Made by a program: the position numbers and the translations under genes. Shown here piece after piece: positions 61,701-64,000 of a stretch of 64,000 nucleotides of DNA (the first letter of the stretch is position 1; every line of letters begins with the position of its first letter). The notes below the pieces were generated by a model. The model did no database searches, was not told where the DNA came from, and saw only the letters and a list, made by a program, of their open reading frames with translations. Source of the stretch: Bacteroides sp. GM023 (GTDB taxonomy: Bacteria; Bacteroidota; Bacteroidia; Bacteroidales; Bacteroidaceae); the NCBI RefSeq assembly GCF_014750685.1, contig NZ_JAAXGE010000005.1:558001-622000 (forward strand), in the 5' to 3' direction.

Positions 61701-61845
61701 TAATTATGTAACTATGTAGCACATTATGTAGCTATGTAGTTCACTATATAACTATGTAGCGCACTATATAACTATGTAATGCATTATACAACCATGCAAC
61801 GCGTTGTATATCCATGTATCGCATTGTATAACTATGCGTCATGCA
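61701..61845. repeat. Seven-copy 20-bp tandem array between the hybrid kinase and the EEP gene
   Basis: ACTATG-like words start at 61711, 61731, 61751, 61771, 61791, 61811 and 61831, exactly 20 bp apart. Units read roughly ACTATGTAGCGCACTATATA. The last unit ends 3-4 bp from the stop codon of the hybrid kinase (61849). The gap of 189 bp between the genes holds nothing else. Confidence 0.9.
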
Positions 61846-61848
61846 ATT

Positions 61849-64000
61849 TTACGAAGATGGTAACCACTTCTTTATCATCGCCTTTAGCTTATCATGCGCT
61901 ATCGGTTTTGCTATAAAATCATTACATCCCGCTTCCTGCGCCGCTTTCCGATCCTGTTCATAAGCAAAAGCACTTTGAGCAATAATAGGCACCGTCGCAG
62001 ACAGTTCGCGAATGATTTTCGTAGCTTCCAATCCGTCCAGATTTGGCATCTTTATATCCATCAGAATAAGATCCGGCTTCACCTCATCATACATCGTGAC
62101 CGCTTCCATTCCGTCATGTGCACGTATAAGACGATGCTTTTTGCCAAGAATAGCTTCCAATAAGTCGAAATTACTGTCCGTATCTTCGGCTATCAGAATA
62201 CAGGCTGATTTAACATTATCCCAATCTTTTTCCGCTTCGCCGGACGATGAATCATTTCCTTCTGAAGAATCACGTTCATTGGACAAAGCAGAATCGCCAT
62301 TTGGCAAAGCAGAGCCATCATTTGACGAAGCAGAACCACCATTCACTGCCGCTGCCGTAACGCCTTCACCTTCCGAAGACAAATCCTTTTCTGCGGCACT
62401 CCTGCCCCTGTACGGCAAAGTAAATGTAAACGTCGTTCCCTTTCCCACTTCCGAACTGACAGAAATCTGTCCGCCGAGCCGTTCAACGATTGACTTACAA
62501 ATAGACAATCCCAATCCCGTCCCCTGCGCATGCTGATTCAGCTTGGCGAAACGTTCAAAGACACGTCCCACCTTCTCCGGTTCAATGCCCGTACCCGTAT
62601 CCGTCACATGGAAAACAATCTGATTGTCCACCAACTCATAACCATAACTGATACTACCTTCCTTCGTAAACTTCACCGCATTCCCAATCAGGTTCGAAAT
62701 CACCTGGAACACCCGGTTCTTATCCGTTTCAATCATCAGACTTTCGTCCGAAGGCTCGTAAACAAGACTCACCCCCTGCGGAGTACGGAAAATATGCGCA
62801 TCATGCACTTCCCTGCATAAATGATGCAGATTGACAGGGCCAAAAGAAAACTCAACGATTCCCGATTCAATCTTCGACAAATCGAGAATCTCGTTAATCA
62901 ATTGCAGAAGACGCTCATTATTAGCATCGACAATATTATAATACGTCTTTCTCTCCTCCGCATCATCACTTTCAGCGATCAGATGCGAGAAACCGACGAT
63001 CGCATTCAGCGGCGTACGTATCTCGTGACTCATATTAGCAAGGAAAGCCGACTTCAGATTGTCGGACATCTCCGCCTTCTCCTTCGACGACATAAGTTCC
63101 CGCTTCATCATCTCAAGCTCCGTGACATCCCATTCGATACTTACGATGATAGGAGAGGAGAGCTCGTCCCCATCCACCCGTATCTTCCGTTTATCGAGAA
63201 TAATCAGATTCCCGTTCCTGTCCTTGCCTTCTGCTGTCCAGTGCAATCCCTTTCCAGTAGAAGCCACCTGAAGATCCTCCTGCCGCTTCTTTTCCGCCAC
63301 GATAAACGGATAATAATCGAAGTCGTTCATACCGATGGAAGTACCGGTGAGAAGATCCCGGTTGTACGACTCCCGGTTACGGTAAATATACCGGAAGTCA
63401 TTATTAATCTCCTTCACCACAATTCCCGCAGGAAGATTATTGATGGTAGTATCCATAATCAAGTTCAATCGCTTGATTTGAGCCTCATATCGCATCCGTT
63501 CGGAAATATCATGCGCGAACGACCAGTAACTTTCTTCCCCAGAATCATTGGTAACCTTGTACATCGTACATTCATAAGCCAGAATATCCCTGTTGATCTT
63601 TGATGGGTGAGGAGCAATGAACGTATTATTCCCACCATCCGTAGCGTTCCTGCAACGGGCATGCCATGCCTCTTGCGTAGGCAAATCCGCCGCCACATTG
63701 TAGATTTTCAACTGACTGATATCCCTGTTCTCCGCTATGCCATGATTGCGCAGGAAACGACGGTTAGCAAAAATAACCGTCCCGTCAGGCTTGGCAGCGA
63801 AAATACTCTCTTTCGCATTATTGATAGCATGTGTCAGTGTATTAATATCATTTCTGCGAAGTTGTATATCCGTGATATTCTGAATATACCCTTCGACATT
63901 CAGACTGCCGTCCGCAAGTTGATCGCGGAGATAAGTCTGAATACGCATATAAAATATTCGTCCGTCCACACGAACACGATAACTGATACTTTCCGTATTG
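61849..64000 (-). CDS. Hybrid sensor histidine kinase/response regulator, 5' end outside the window
   Basis: The frame is open to the window edge (S-I-S-Y-R-V-R precedes the GTG at 63969), so the N-terminus is missing. Visible: part of one PAS/PAC, two further PAS domains, a HisKA domain with the H-box MSHEIRTPLNAIVGFSHLI, a HATPase with NLIGNAVKFT, DTGTGIEP and GTGLGLSICK, an acidic Ser/Gly/Asn-rich linker, and a C-terminal receiver with the phospho-Asp in LILMDIKMPNLDG. The linker is built of 7-residue units such as NDGSALP and NGDSALS (21-bp repeats at 62278-62340). The kinase core is closely related to that of the kinase at 47499-49367. No DNA-binding output domain is present. Confidence 0.9.
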   Translation of the reverse strand, partial: NTESISYRVRVDGRIFYMRIQTYLRDQLADGSLNVEGYIQNITDIQLRRNDINTLTHAINNAKESIFAAKPDGTVIFANRRFLRNHGIAENRDISQLKIYNVAADLPTQEAWHARCRNATDGGNNTFIAPHPSKINRDILAYECTMYKVTNDSGEESYWSFAHDISERMRYEAQIKRLNLIMDTTINNLPAGIVVKEINNDFRYIYRNRESYNRDLLTGTSIGMNDFDYYPFIVAEKKRQEDLQVASTGKGLHWTAEGKDRNGNLIILDKRKIRVDGDELSSPIIVSIEWDVTELEMMKRELMSSKEKAEMSDNLKSAFLANMSHEIRTPLNAIVGFSHLIAESDDAEERKTYYNIVDANNERLLQLINEILDLSKIESGIVEFSFGPVNLHHLCREVHDAHIFRTPQGVSLVYEPSDESLMIETDKNRVFQVISNLIGNAVKFTKEGSISYGYELVDNQIVFHVTDTGTGIEPEKVGRVFERFAKLNQHAQGTGLGLSICKSIVERLGGQISVSSEVGKGTTFTFTLPYRGRSAAEKDLSSEGEGVTAAAVNGGSASSNDGSALPNGDSALSNERDSSEGNDSSSGEAEKDWDNVKSACILIAEDTDSNFDLLEAILGKKHRLIRAHDGMEAVTMYDEVKPDLILMDIKMPNLDGLEATKIIRELSATVPIIAQSAFAYEQDRKAAQEAGCNDFIAKPIAHDKLKAMIKKWLPSS

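Noticed and set aside
62821..63603. A 260-codon plus-strand open frame
   Set aside because: Antisense to the hybrid kinase PAS and HisKA region; no motif.
1..64000. Mobile element, prophage or integrated conjugative element
   Set aside because: No transposase, integrase, relaxase or phage gene, and no attachment-site duplication at the three tRNA genes could be seen.

Overview
The window looks like chromosomal DNA of a gut Bacteroides (thetaiotaomicron/ovatus-like; the species cannot be fixed from sequence alone). The reasons are the promoters of the form TTTG-N19/20-TAnnTTTG, the weak Shine-Dalgarno sites, many short-UTR lipoproteins, TonB-dependent receptors with an N-terminal carboxypeptidase-like domain, class III fructose bisphosphatase, DUF4492-cydAB, DUF5686 and DUF4251 proteins. 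There are no rRNA genes, insertion sequences, prophage or CRISPR-Cas. The region is mostly housekeeping, with two genes cut by the window edges (an AraC regulator at the left, a hybrid histidine kinase at the right).

Layout. 1-2.1 kb: AraC-type regulator end, a Crp/Fnr regulator and a divergent lipoprotein separated by an FNR-like box. 2.1-2.8 kb: tRNA-Glu, tRNA-Ser and a probable small RNA. 2.8-5.8 kb: ravA-viaA. 6-10.5 kb: small lipoprotein, an AspT/YidE-type transporter and fbp. 10.8-17.4 kb (minus strand): a 16-residue-repeat outer-membrane protein, an acyl-CoA ligase, the GDP-fucose pair gmd-fcl and a dicarboxylate/amino-acid symporter. 17.5-22.3 kb: the oxidative pentose-phosphate operon gnd-zwf-pgl and a Dyp peroxidase. 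22.3-29.3 kb (minus): a tripartite ABC efflux operon (TolC, HlyD, ATPase, permease) followed by a LytS/LytTR two-component pair and a second probable small RNA; the permease is frameshifted. 29.5-32.5 kb: DUF4492-cydA-cydB. 32.6-39 kb (minus): hydroxyacid dehydrogenase, rarA, DUF5686 protein and a divergent WecB-like epimerase. 39-49.4 kb: TRIC channel, DUF4251 protein, htpX-lemA, ECF sigma factor, mtgA and an OmpA lipoprotein, MATE pump, a two-domain esterase and a PAS histidine kinase. 49.5-61.7 kb: tRNA-Lys, ettA, a TonB receptor with its OB-fold lipoprotein, an Oar-like receptor and a membrane-anchored EEP-family nuclease/phosphatase.

Two non-coding patterns stand out. First, several intergenic regions hold degenerate tandem arrays whose unit is 20-22 bp (about two helical turns; one array has 16 bp). 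The sequence of the unit differs from locus to locus. Most arrays begin at or just after a stop codon of a gene that lacks a clear intrinsic terminator, while genes with strong hairpin terminators have no array. Second, two short transcripts (about 67 and 110 nt), each with a textbook Bacteroides promoter and a hairpin/U-tract terminator, sit 35-50 bp downstream of the last gene of an operon on the same strand.

All functional calls are from motifs and family knowledge read by eye; no database search was run.
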